From: Enterococcus quebecensis
Lineage (GTDB): Bacteria > Bacillota > Bacilli > Lactobacillales > Enterococcaceae
NCBI RefSeq assembly: GCF_001730365.1
Contig: NZ_MIKB01000001.1
Location: 434,001 to 498,000, forward strand
Direction: 5' to 3'
DNA: 64,000 bases
Shown here: positions 37,014 through 44,797 of the stretch, in pieces
Position numbering within the stretch: position 1 is the first letter of the stretch
How the letters are laid out: each line of letters opens with the position of its first letter
The notes under the pieces: model-generated
The model's input: only the letters and a program-made list of their open reading frames with translations
Databases searched by the model: none
What the model was told of the DNA's origin: nothing
Program-made: the position numbers and the translations under genes

Positions 37014-37278
37014 TCATTACTTTTATGTACTTCTTTGTAAAGATGACACCTTTTATGGCGGCTACACGACTGATCCAAAACGTCGCTTAAAAGAACACAA
37101 TAGCGGTACTGGAGCAAAATATACCCGTCTTCCCTCTCGATTGCCTGCTGAAATGATCCATGTGGAAAAATTCAACAGCCGTAGTGAAGCCACCAAAGCG
37201 GAATACGCGTTTAAAAAATTAACTAGAAAACATAAAATCGCTTATTTAAAAGAGAGAGAAGCGAAGTGGTGCCAATGA
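37003..37278 (+). CDS. GIY-YIG nuclease-superfamily protein (YazA/YhbQ type)
   Basis: A 91-residue single-domain protein. The GIY-YIG core appears as YFYVLLCKDDTFYGGYTTD (the first motif is FYVL and the second YGGYT), followed by the catalytic-type arginine in PKRRLKEHNSGTGAKYT. Family members are putative structure-specific nucleases of uncertain substrate, related to UvrC/SLX1 domains. The start is inside the end of the methyltransferase gene, giving translational coupling. Confidence 0.9.
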   Translation: METDHYFYVLLCKDDTFYGGYTTDPKRRLKEHNSGTGAKYTRLPSRLPAEMIHVEKFNSRSEATKAEYAFKKLTRKHKIAYLKEREAKWCQ

Positions 37279-37444
37279 TCATGTTGCCAAACTTTTTCAT
37301 ATTGAAGACTTGGAAGCTAGAATCAACATCCATATCCATCAGACTCGTCGTGAAGAAGTCCAAACTCTTGTACATAAGCATTTGAGTTTAGATATTGAAT
37401 CATTTGAAGGGATGGTCAACGGAAACCACTTAACTATTTCTTAA
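37277..37444 (+). pseudogene. Possible coding relic of unknown family
   Basis: Directly after the GIY-YIG stop, one frame stays open for 55 codons with no start codon of its own. It reads HVAKLFHIEDLEARINIHIH, then TRREEVQTLVHKHLSLDIES, and stops with TAA at 37442-37444. Composition and codon choice look like real protein rather than noise. It could be the tail of a deleted gene. I do not recognise the family and no ribosome site is present. Confidence 0.3.
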
Positions 37445-37448
37445 CGCT

Positions 37449-37482
37449 AAAAAACTCAGCCAAATGAATGGCTGAGTTTTTT
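37449..37482. terminator. Bidirectional terminator before ltrA
   Basis: A 14-bp perfect stem (AAAAAACTCAGCCA, 37449-37462 with 37469-37482) has a 6-nt loop. Confidence 0.88.
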
Positions 37483-37488
37483 GATTTC

Positions 37489-38589
37489 TTATTTCAGTTC
37501 TTGTTTGACCTTATATAGTAAAAACAGTAAAAATATCACATTAACTAATAAAAATGGCACCATATAATCTTGTAGTAGTAAGCTTACTATGATCCAGCCT
37601 GCAAAATACAGAACGCTTTTACTAATAAAGGATAAATAATTATGCTCTCGTTTGCTGTAAATGATCATATTAACCATTGTTCCACCCAAGAAACAAACTA
37701 AACTAGCAGCTAAACACAAGGTGAAAAACAGCGGCTTAATTTCACTATTTACATAGTTTTCATATAAGACGATGGATAACTCCAGTCCAACAAAAATAAA
37801 ATAATGAGAATGAATCAAAACCAATCCTGCGGTCTTTTTTTGTCTATCAATAGCGGATTTATAAATCGTATTGTAAAAAAGAAACATGACAACTACCAAT
37901 AAAAAGAACAACACACTGCCAATACTTATTTCATCGAAGATAATCGTATTGGCTACAGCAATCACAGCTTCACCAAACAATAACAACGTAAACAAACTAT
38001 ATCTCTCAGTTAAATGTCCAAAATTTGTTGGAAAATCTTCTAAAGCTTTTTTCATAACAATTGGAAAAAATGCCGTAATAAACACGGAAAGAACATAAAT
38101 AGCTAGCCGAACTGGATAAGTTCCCAATGGTAAAATCGTAATAAAACCAATCAAGCCACTTGCGCATAAAATAATTGCTAATTGATAACAAAGTTTCTTA
38201 ACAACTGTGTCCTCAGTACTTCTCATCTTCAAATAATATTGTAATGCGATACTAAAAAATAAAATAGAGGTCGCTCCTGCAAAAGTAAAATGAGTCTTCT
38301 CAAAATCAATATTGATTGATTGGGCTAAAACAATCACCCAAAACATATCAAAAAATAAAAATAAAGCACTAATTTTATTTTTAATAGAAAAACGATTAGC
38401 AAAAACTGTCTGATAGGTCCAAATCGTCCAAAAAACAAGAGTCAACATCAAAAACTCTCCAATACTTTTGAAGGATAACATTTCATTTGCACCAACAAAC
38501 AAAATAGAGGTAATACGGCTAATTGCATAAGCAAAAATCAAGTCATAAAACAGTTCAAACTCAGAAACCTCTTTTTTTAATACATGCAT
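37489..38589 (-). CDS. LtrA-family (low temperature requirement) membrane protein
   Basis: A 366-residue protein with about ten to twelve membrane spans. The LtrA-family N terminus VSEFELFYDLIFAYAISRI is present, and LFGEAVIAVANTI matches the second conserved block. First named from a Listeria cold-growth mutant; the biochemical role is not known. It is monocistronic, with CTCC-type ribosome site GGAGGGAAGTGATCGA upstream of the ATG. Confidence 0.85.
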   Translation of the reverse strand: MHVLKKEVSEFELFYDLIFAYAISRITSILFVGANEMLSFKSIGEFLMLTLVFWTIWTYQTVFANRFSIKNKISALFLFFDMFWVIVLAQSINIDFEKTHFTFAGATSILFFSIALQYYLKMRSTEDTVVKKLCYQLAIILCASGLIGFITILPLGTYPVRLAIYVLSVFITAFFPIVMKKALEDFPTNFGHLTERYSLFTLLLFGEAVIAVANTIIFDEISIGSVLFFLLVVVMFLFYNTIYKSAIDRQKKTAGLVLIHSHYFIFVGLELSIVLYENYVNSEIKPLFFTLCLAASLVCFLGGTMVNMIIYSKREHNYLSFISKSVLYFAGWIIVSLLLQDYMVPFLLVNVIFLLFLLYKVKQELK

Positions 38590-38736
38590 TCGATCACTTC
38601 CCTCCTGAATTGATAAGTTATTTTATGTTTCTTATTTTATTATAATCTGGTTTATCTATTTAATACAAAAATAGTGACCTTTTTATTACAAAAAAGAGAG
38701 GTAAAACTATTTCTAGTCTTCCCTCTCCATCTTCAT

Positions 38737-39285
38737 TTATTCTATAATATCTACACCCAATGTCTGCTTAAAATGATTCAATGCCCACTCATGCCCAATC
38801 GGATCAAAGCTAGCTACAGCATTCTTATGGATAACAATTTTATACCCCAAATTATATGCATCCACTGCCGTATGAAGCACACAAATATCTGTACAGACAC
38901 CAACTAAATGAATCTCTGTGATCCCTCTTTCCCGCAAACGGATGTCCAAATCTGTTCCACTAAAAGCCGAATAATGCCGTTTATCGATCCAGTAAACCGT
39001 TGCTCGTTCATGACTATTCTCGTAGAGTTCAGCTAATTTCCCGTAAAGCTTACGTCCATCAGTCCCTGCAAGATTATGGGGCGGAAATAAACTATTTTCC
39101 GGATGATATGGATCATTTTGATCATGTCGATCAATTGCATAAACAACAAAGTCTTGATTTTTGATAAATCTCTCAGTCACATCAATTAAAGCCTGTTCAA
39201 TTTCCTGACCTGCACTTCCTGTTGTTAACTTTCCATCCGTTGCTACAAAATCATTCGTATAATCAATCGAAATCAAAGCTTTCAT
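38737..39285 (-). CDS. pncA: Nicotinamidase / isochorismatase-family hydrolase PncA
   Basis: A 182-residue cysteine hydrolase. The catalytic triad can be read as Asp in LISIDYTNDF (residues 4-13), Lys in the WIDKRHYSAF segment, and Cys in VGVCTDICVLHTA. PncA converts nicotinamide to nicotinate for NAD salvage. The start at 39285 has AGGAGG upstream, and the frame to 39378 is only a readthrough into the repeats. A pair of ~120-bp tandem repeats sits immediately 5' to the ribosome site. Confidence 0.9.
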   Translation of the reverse strand: MKALISIDYTNDFVATDGKLTTGSAGQEIEQALIDVTERFIKNQDFVVYAIDRHDQNDPYHPENSLFPPHNLAGTDGRKLYGKLAELYENSHERATVYWIDKRHYSAFSGTDLDIRLRERGITEIHLVGVCTDICVLHTAVDAYNLGYKIVIHKNAVASFDPIGHEWALNHFKQTLGVDIIE

Positions 39286-39301
39286 TTTGGTTCCTCCTAA
39301 C

Positions 39302-39560
39302 TTTAAAAGCGAAACGAGATTGTCCAGCTTCGATGAACAATAGGAAAAAATGATGGAAGCGTTCTTAGCTTCACTCACTTTTTTATCTTTTTTCCGAGAA
39401 GCTAGCTCGTGACACTAGATAATTTAAAAGCGAAACGAGATTGTCCAGCTTCGATGAACAATAGGTAAAAATGATGAAGCGTTCTTAGCTTCGCTCACTT
39501 TTTTATCTTTTTTCCGAGAAGCTAGCTCGTGACGCTAGATAATATAAAAGCGAAACGAGT
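39302..39560 (-). repeat. Tandem pair of ~120-bp hairpin repeats (units A1, A2) plus a partial third
   Basis: Two near-identical units start at 39302 and 39423 (period 120-121), and a third is cut off after about 18 bp at 39543. Read on the minus strand each unit runs from TATCTAGC to CGCTTTTA and folds into a long hairpin with apical stem GAAGC-TAAGAAC-GCTTC. The units lie between mtnN and pncA, and the last ends 13 bp before the pncA ribosome site. They are homologous to the pair at 43161-43402. Confidence 0.88.
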
Positions 39561-39567
39561 TTGTTAA

Positions 39568-40260
39568 TTAAACAAGATGTTCTACAAAATGAATCACCAT
39601 TTTTGCAGATTTTTCGCCAGCTTCTTCAATAAACTCATCAAATGTTTGTGATGCTTCGTGGTCAGCTGTGTCACTGATTGCCCGAACAACTAAAAATGGA
39701 ATCTTAAACTGTTCAGCAGCTTGAGCAATCGCTGCGCCTTCCATTTCACACGCCAAAGCTTCTGGAAACTCAGCAAGAATATCCTTCACTTTTTTCTTAT
39801 CGTTAACAAAAGAATCTCCTGTCACGATTAACCCGTGATGAATTGACATACCTGTTTTTTCTGCGGCCTTCTTCATCTCTAATTTCAAATAGTCACTTGA
39901 TTCATAATATAACGGCATCCCAGGCAATTGTCCCGGTTGATAGCCAAATCCAGTAACATCCACGTCAAAATAAGCCAATTTATCAGCAATCACTAAATCT
40001 CCTACAGTTAATCCCTGACCGATACCACCAGCTGATCCTGTATTGATTACCATATTTACACCATATTGATGAATTAATAAAGCAGTTGTGACAGCTGACA
40101 AGACTTTGCCGATCCCTGAACGAACAACAATTACTTCATGGCGTCCTAAAGAACCTGACACAAATAAAGCTCCAGCTCTTTCCCAAGAACGAGTATCAGA
40201 TAATGCTTCTTTTAAAATTTTTACTTCTTGATCCATAGCTCCAATAATTCCAATTTTCAT
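39568..40260 (-). CDS. mtnN: 5'-methylthioadenosine/S-adenosylhomocysteine nucleosidase
   Basis: A 230-residue Pfs/MtnN enzyme. It cleaves MTA, SAH and 5'-deoxyadenosine, and supplies S-ribosylhomocysteine to the LuxS branch. Motifs are IGIIGAMDQEVKIL at the N terminus, NTGSAGGIG, CEMEGAAIAQAA (the catalytic-region Met-Glu) and VRAISDTAD with the catalytic Asp. It is the third gene of the nudF-hypothetical-mtnN run, 21 bp after the small gene. This order is common in Lactobacillales. Confidence 0.95.
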   Translation of the reverse strand: MKIGIIGAMDQEVKILKEALSDTRSWERAGALFVSGSLGRHEVIVVRSGIGKVLSAVTTALLIHQYGVNMVINTGSAGGIGQGLTVGDLVIADKLAYFDVDVTGFGYQPGQLPGMPLYYESSDYLKLEMKKAAEKTGMSIHHGLIVTGDSFVNDKKKVKDILAEFPEALACEMEGAAIAQAAEQFKIPFLVVRAISDTADHEASQTFDEFIEEAGEKSAKMVIHFVEHLV

Positions 40261-40281
40261 AGTAATTTCATGTCCCCTTAT

Positions 40282-40578
40282 CTATAAATTCAATACTATA
40301 AATATGACAATCGCTAGTAAAATTGCCACAACAATGATCGCTTTAGTCAGTGTACTACTGCGTTCACGAATTTTAGTTTGTTCGTTTGAACGACTCTTTG
40401 TAATTTCTTTTTGCTTTTTATGTTCTTTTCGATAGAAACTTGAAATTTCTTTTTCTTTTTTACGGTACTCTTTATCAGCTTCTTTTTGATTTTGCTCAAA
40501 TAGTTTTTGTGCTTCTTTCTCAGCCTCTTCTTTTCGTCTCCGTAATTCTGTCCGAGTGACTAGCGGACCTTTGTTCAT
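40282..40578 (-). CDS. Small membrane-anchored coiled-coil protein of unknown function
   Basis: A 98-residue protein. A highly charged Lys/Glu-rich helix (residues 8-75, probable coiled coil) is followed by one C-terminal membrane helix (residues 78-97) that ends three residues from the stop. Topology is probably cytosolic with a C-terminal anchor. It overlaps the nudF stop in an ATGA and precedes mtnN by 21 bp, so it is cotranslated with metabolic clean-up enzymes. Function is unknown. Confidence 0.75.
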   Translation of the reverse strand: MNKGPLVTRTELRRRKEEAEKEAQKLFEQNQKEADKEYRKKEKEISSFYRKEHKKQKEITKSRSNEQTKIRERSSTLTKAIIVVAILLAIVIFIVLNL

Positions 40579-41156
40579 TGTTCATCCTCCTTAAACAGCG
40601 CTTTTAGTTGCTGTAGTTCCCAGTATTGCACAGCAAAAATCGTCTTTGCATCACAAATCAATCCACTATCAATCGCTGCCTTTGCTTCTTCTAATGTTAC
40701 TGTATATAATTCTAAAATTTCATCGTCATCTTTAGGTCGAGGATTAGGAACTTTCTCTAAGCTCTCTGCATAATAGATATGAAGTAGTTCGTTAGCAAAA
40801 CCAGGCGAAACATACATTGATGTAACAAAAGTAAACGTATTGGCCCGATATCCAGTTTCTTCCTCCAGTTCTCTTTCGGCAGTTTCTTTCGGATGGTTCT
40901 GTTCACCAGGATCGATTTTTCCAGCAGGAATTTCTAAAATAACTTTCTCCATTGGTTTTCTAAATTGTTTTACCATGATCATTTTATTATCTGCCGTAAT
41001 CGGAATAACTGCAACGGCTCCTGGATGGAAAACTAATTCACGTGTACTCGTTTCACCGTTAGGCAAACGAACTTCATCCAAAACAACATCAATGATCTGT
41101 CCCTTAAATATCTCTTTTCTAGAAATCGTCTTTTCCTCAAACTCTTCGAAATTCAT
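40575..41156 (-). CDS. nudF: ADP-ribose pyrophosphatase (Nudix)
   Basis: A 193-residue Nudix hydrolase of the ADPRase type. It opens with the family beta hairpin (ISRKEIFKGQIIDVV), then GAVAVIPIT. The Nudix box begins AGKIDPGEQNHPKETA and ends RELEEETGYR, with two extra residues between the first Glu and the REL-EE-TG core compared with the standard spacing. Two adjacent ATG codons (41159, 41156) are possible starts. GGTGA suits the second better. The long upstream frame to 41276 has no support. Confidence 0.87.
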   Translation of the reverse strand: MNFEEFEEKTISRKEIFKGQIIDVVLDEVRLPNGETSTRELVFHPGAVAVIPITADNKMIMVKQFRKPMEKVILEIPAGKIDPGEQNHPKETAERELEEETGYRANTFTFVTSMYVSPGFANELLHIYYAESLEKVPNPRPKDDDEILELYTVTLEEAKAAIDSGLICDAKTIFAVQYWELQQLKALFKEDEQ

Positions 41157-41353
41157 CATGCTGTTCACCAATCTTTCTATGATATAATACCTTAATTTTG
41201 AAATTTTATCACTTATCTCTCTTTTTGTGAATTTTTTCTGTATGTAGAGATTCTTTATAATTTCTGTCTTACTCAATTGTAGCTCTAGTATTCGTTCAAA
41301 CTCATCTAATTATACCAGTTAATAAAGATTGAAACAGTCTTAGCAGAAAAATA

Positions 41354-41389
41354 GAGAGAAGAAAAACTAGGTCACTAGTCTTACTTCTC
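41354..41389 (-). terminator. Intrinsic terminator of the lipoprotein gene
   Basis: GAGAAG/CTTCTC closes an inner ACTAG/CTAGT stem, followed on the minus strand by TCTATTTTTC. It is about 50 bp past the stop. Confidence 0.55.
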
Positions 41390-41438
41390 CCTTCAAAGTC
41401 TACTAAAATTATCTTTACCTACAATCACACTCTTCTTT

Positions 41439-42128
41439 TTACAAGTCGGACAGTGAGTTCATAATTTTAATCAAATCAGCGACATTATTGTCTTTTTTAC
41501 TATTTAAGGTCCAACTAATACATTGTAAATAGTGATTTTTACTTTCTATTAAATCATAGATATAATAGACCTCCACACCATCTTTAGTTGCAGTAAACAT
41601 GCTCCGTTCACCCTTTAGTCCATTATATTTAATTGCTTCTTTCTTTTCATTCGTTCGTTCACCTAAATCAGACAAATCAACTGAGTTCTTAAAGCTATCG
41701 AAATTGTCAAAATCCTTTTTGGGTTCGCTAAGAACCATGTAATATTCATCTTTTGCAGCATTCTTTAAACTAACATCTGCATTATCACTTAATTCTTTTG
41801 GCTCAACAGATTGCCAGCCGTCCATTAATTCTACTTTAAAATCACCGTTTTGGGTTTTGATTACTTCTATCTTCCCTCTAGAATCACTTGACGAATCTTT
41901 CGTTTCTTCAGTAGCTCCCTTGTTTTCATCCATATCCTCACTAGTCAGCGACTTATCTCTGGGCTCATAAAACACCTCATTGTCACCATAAGAGCTTGAT
42001 TCCTCTACACTGGAACTTGTTTCTTCTATATAAGCGTCGTCATCCTCTACTTCTGCAACTTTACGTCCAGAACAGCCTGTGATCGCTAATCCCACTAATA
42101 AAATAGTAATTATTTTAAAATTCTTCAC
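41439..42128 (-). CDS. Lipoprotein of unknown function
   Basis: A 229-residue protein with a lipoprotein signal (KNFKIITILLVGLAITGC, lipidated Cys at about residue 19). A Ser/Glu/Asp-rich linker (residues 25-75) and a C-terminal globular domain of about 140 residues follow. That domain starts NGDFKVELMDGWQSVEP and ends ADLIKIMNSLSDL, reminiscent of PsbP/DUF1795-like folds, which is only inference. The start is GTG at 42128 with AAAGGAG 7 nt upstream. The longer frame to 42155 runs through that ribosome site. It is divergent from xpaC. Confidence 0.8.
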   Translation of the reverse strand: MKNFKIITILLVGLAITGCSGRKVAEVEDDDAYIEETSSSVEESSSYGDNEVFYEPRDKSLTSEDMDENKGATEETKDSSSDSRGKIEVIKTQNGDFKVELMDGWQSVEPKELSDNADVSLKNAAKDEYYMVLSEPKKDFDNFDSFKNSVDLSDLGERTNEKKEAIKYNGLKGERSMFTATKDGVEVYYIYDLIESKNHYLQCISWTLNSKKDNNVADLIKIMNSLSDL

Positions 42129-42403
42129 AATGTTTCTCCTTTTAATCCTGATCATTATCTTTCATTATACATTACGTCACTACTTTTTTCTTCTATTTCT
42201 TTTGGACTTTTTTGTGAACAAATTACTTCTCTCTACATCTGAAGTAGTAAAAAACACTGTTTTCCTTTCCAAATTCTTACATTTTCTCTAAATATTAAAA
42301 TCAACCTTTGGACTGATATTCTTTCTAGCCTAGAATATGATAAAATAGCATATATAGCGAAGGATAATAACTTTCGACAGAAAAATGATTGGAGGGAACT
42401 AAA

Positions 42404-43084
42404 ATGAGAAAAGTAAAAATTATCCAAACAATTGCTTATTTAATTTTAGCTGGTTTCATTCTGCGTTTTATTATCGGCATGCACATGCCAGCTAGTGTGA
42501 TAGTTCTATTCGTTCTATTCGTTCTTTTAATTCTCCTAGTTCTGCTTTTCACTGGATCAAAAAAGCAAACGACAAAAAGAGAAGATGCGTTGCCGAATCT
42601 TACAAAAACTAAAGAAGAGCATTACGCAACGATTGGTATGACCGATGCGGAAATAGACTTTTTCAGAGATACAATGAATATAACAAAAAAACAAATCATT
42701 CAGTTACAGGAAAATATGAACGCTTCTACTAAATTAAGAGCAATCGATTTACGCAACGATACATTACGAGTGTCAAAAGCGTTATTTAAAGAATTAGTCA
42801 AAGATCCTAAAAAACTACATTTAGCAAACCATTTTCTTTATACTCACCTACCAAACTTGGTTGATTTAACAGGGAAATATTTAGAAATCGATAATCATGA
42901 AATAAAAAATAAGCGGACCTACGAAAAATTGGAAGAAAGTGCTCAAATCATCGACCAAGTCTCTAAATTAATTAAGAAAGATTATGAGCAATTTGTAGCC
43001 GATGATTTAGAAGACTTAGATGTTGAGATATCCGTTGCTAAAAGTAGTTTAAAAAGAGATAATGAAAATAAAGATAATCAGTAA
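42404..43084 (+). CDS. xpaC: XpaC-family protein (5-bromo-4-chloroindolyl phosphate hydrolysis)
   Basis: A 226-residue protein with two N-terminal membrane helices (residues 4-50) and a long cytosolic helical region rich in Lys/Glu. The family is named from a Bacillus gene that affects X-phosphate hydrolysis, but no enzyme activity is proven. In Firmicutes it is typically paired with telA, as here. The ATG has TTGGAGGGA upstream. A hairpin and two repeat units separate it from telA. Confidence 0.83.
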   Translation: MRKVKIIQTIAYLILAGFILRFIIGMHMPASVIVLFVLFVLLILLVLLFTGSKKQTTKREDALPNLTKTKEEHYATIGMTDAEIDFFRDTMNITKKQIIQLQENMNASTKLRAIDLRNDTLRVSKALFKELVKDPKKLHLANHFLYTHLPNLVDLTGKYLEIDNHEIKNKRTYEKLEESAQIIDQVSKLIKKDYEQFVADDLEDLDVEISVAKSSLKRDNENKDNQ

Positions 43085-43097
43085 TAAGGAACTATAA

Positions 43098-43136
43098 AAC
43101 CTCAACTGGAAACGCACTAAGTTTCCAGTTGAGGTT
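43098..43136 (+). terminator. Strong hairpin after xpaC (weak T tract)
   Basis: A 16-bp perfect stem (AACCTCAACTGGAAAC, 43098-43113 with 43121-43136) is followed by GATTTC rather than a T run. It may be a partial terminator or RNA-stability element that lowers telA relative to xpaC. Confidence 0.6.
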
Positions 43137-43160
43137 GATTTCAAAAAAATTTCAATCATT

Positions 43161-43402
43161 ATCTAGCTCCACAGGCTTACTTCTCGGAAAATAGATCAAA
43201 ACTGATTGCGGCAACAAACGCCACTCTCAATTTTCCCTATTTTTCTGTCGAAGCTAAACGAGCCAGATACGCTTTTATTTTATCTAGCTTCTCGGGCTTA
43301 CTTCTCGGAAAATAGATCAAAACTGATTGTGGCAACAAACGCCACTCTCAATTTTCCCTATTTTTCTGTCGAAGCTAAACGAGCCAGATACGCTTTTATT
43401 TT
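43161..43402 (+). repeat. Tandem pair of ~120-bp hairpin repeats (units B1, B2)
   Basis: Two units (43161-43281 and 43282-43402, period 121) differ at only a few bases. Each can fold as an extended hairpin: CTTCTCGGAAAATAG pairs with CTATTTTTCTGTCGAAG around an apical stem GTGGC-AACAAAC-GCCAC. They share the ends TATCTAGC and CGCTTTTA with units A1/A2 (39302-39560) and the same orientation to the downstream gene. The second unit ends 1-2 bp before the telA ribosome site AGGAGG. Confidence 0.88.
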
Positions 43403-43416
43403 TAGGAGGAAACGCA

Positions 43417-44604
43417 ATGGAAAATAACCAAAAAGATGTAACCCCTGTAAATGATACGTTGGATGACTTATTAAATAATCCATTTTCAACACCTGTTGAT
43501 TCACTGACATCAACACAACAAAGTGAAATTTCTGCTTTGCAAAATCAACAAGTAGCAGCTCGGCTAATTGATAAATTACCAGCTGAAAGACAAGCTCAAG
43601 CAAAAGAACTAGCTTCAAAAATTGATGTGCAAGATTCTCAAGCTGTTATCACTTATGGTTCTGCAGCACAAACGAAATTAAGTGAGTTTTCACAATCCAT
43701 GTTAAACCATGTACAAGCACAAGATATTGGTCCTGTGGGAGATTCATTGACAGATTTAATGTATCGTTTAAGTGAGGCAAATCCTGACCAATTAAGAGTT
43801 GGAGAAGGCAACTTCTTTTCAAAAATGTTAGGAAAAGTGAAACAATCTGTTTTTGAAATCACTGCAAAATATCAAAAAATCGGTGCCCAAATCGACAAGA
43901 TCTCAATCAAATTGGATCATGAAAAAAATGGTCTTTTAAAAGATAATTTAATGCTAGATCAATTGTACAATAAAAATAAAGACTACTTTGACGCCTTAAA
44001 TATTTATATCGCAGCTGGTGAATTGAAGATGGAAGAGTTACAAACAATGATTATCCCAGAGGCCATGAAAAAAGCAGAAGAATCTGGAGATCAAATGGAT
44101 GTTCAAATCGCTAATGATTATACACAGTTTTTAGATCGTTTGGATAAACGGACCCATGACTTACGTTTGGCGCGTCAAATCACGATTCAACAAGCACCAC
44201 AAATTCGTTTAATCCAAAATACGAATCAGGCTTTAGCTGAAAAAATTCAAGCATCTATCAACACAGCCATTCCCCTTTGGAAAAATCAAGTTGTAATTGC
44301 TTTAACTCTATTACGTCAAAAAGACGCAGTTACAGCACAACGACAAGTTTCTGAAACAACGAATGATCTATTAAAGAAAAACTCTGAAATGCTGAAAATT
44401 TCAGCAATAGAGACTGCAAAAGAAAATGAACGAGGCATCGTTGATATTGATACACTACAGAAAACTCAAAATGACTTAGTTGAAACGATTCAAGAAACAT
44501 TACGAATTCAGCAAGAAGGTAAAGAAAAACGCCGTGCTGCTGAAATCGAATTAGGTCATATGGAAGATGACCTGAAGAGTAAACTATTGGAATTAACACA
44601 ATAA
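43417..44604 (+). CDS. telA: TelA-family protein (toxic anion resistance)
   Basis: A 395-residue cytosolic, largely helical protein of the TelA/KlaA family. Members are linked to tellurite and cell-envelope or antimicrobial stress tolerance, with unknown mechanism. Recognisable segments include [39 protein letters not shown] and [15 protein letters not shown]. The start at 43417 has AGGAGG 8 nt upstream. The open frame back to 43327 is repeat sequence and is rejected. It pairs with xpaC as in Bacillus yceG/yceH. Confidence 0.88.
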   Translation: MENNQKDVTPVNDTLDDLLNNPFSTPVDSLTSTQQSEISALQNQQVAARLIDKLPAERQAQAKELASKIDVQDSQAVITYGSAAQTKLSEFSQSMLNHVQAQDIGPVGDSLTDLMYRLSEANPDQLRVGEGNFFSKMLGKVKQSVFEITAKYQKIGAQIDKISIKLDHEKNGLLKDNLMLDQLYNKNKDYFDALNIYIAAGELKMEELQTMIIPEAMKKAEESGDQMDVQIANDYTQFLDRLDKRTHDLRLARQITIQQAPQIRLIQNTNQALAEKIQASINTAIPLWKNQVVIALTLLRQKDAVTAQRQVSETTNDLLKKNSEMLKISAIETAKENERGIVDIDTLQKTQNDLVETIQETLRIQQEGKEKRRAAEIELGHMEDDLKSKLLELTQ

Positions 44605-44621
44605 GCTCGTCCTAAGTCCTA

Positions 44622-44674
44622 TTTTTAGAGCCTAATGTAAAACTGATTTTCAGTTCCGCATTAGGCTCTAAATA
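44622..44674 (+). terminator. Intrinsic terminator of telA
   Basis: TTTAGAGCCTAATG pairs with CATTAGGCTCTAAA, and an inner AACTG/CAGTT pairing is inside the loop. Confidence 0.75.
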
Positions 44675-44725
44675 ATAAGTGAGATTACTTATTTAATATA
44701 AACAATTTTTATTCTGACATTCATT

Positions 44726-44775
44726 TAAAAGACAGGCGTTGTATCAAAATCTATTGATACAACGCCTGTCTTTAC
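44726..44775 (-). terminator. Intrinsic terminator of the WxL-like gene
   Basis: A 20-bp perfect stem (AAAGACAGGCGTTGTATCAA, 44728-44747 with 44754-44773) has a 6-nt loop, 22 bp past the stop. It is followed by TTTTAAAT on the minus strand. Confidence 0.85.
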
Positions 44776-44797
44776 TCTAACTCGATATTTTACTTTA

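Noticed and set aside
39302-39560. CRISPR-like array
   Set aside because: The tandem units are 120 bp with no unique spacers, and no cas gene is present.
41159-41276. 40-residue N-terminal extension of NudF
   Set aside because: No ribosome site and an unlikely composition; the family begins at MNFEEFEEKT.
43206-43427. ORFs reading through the repeats into telA, including a 30-residue N-terminal extension of TelA
   Set aside because: The extra residues are encoded by repeat sequence and appear in both tandem copies. The true telA ATG at 43417 has AGGAGG at proper spacing.
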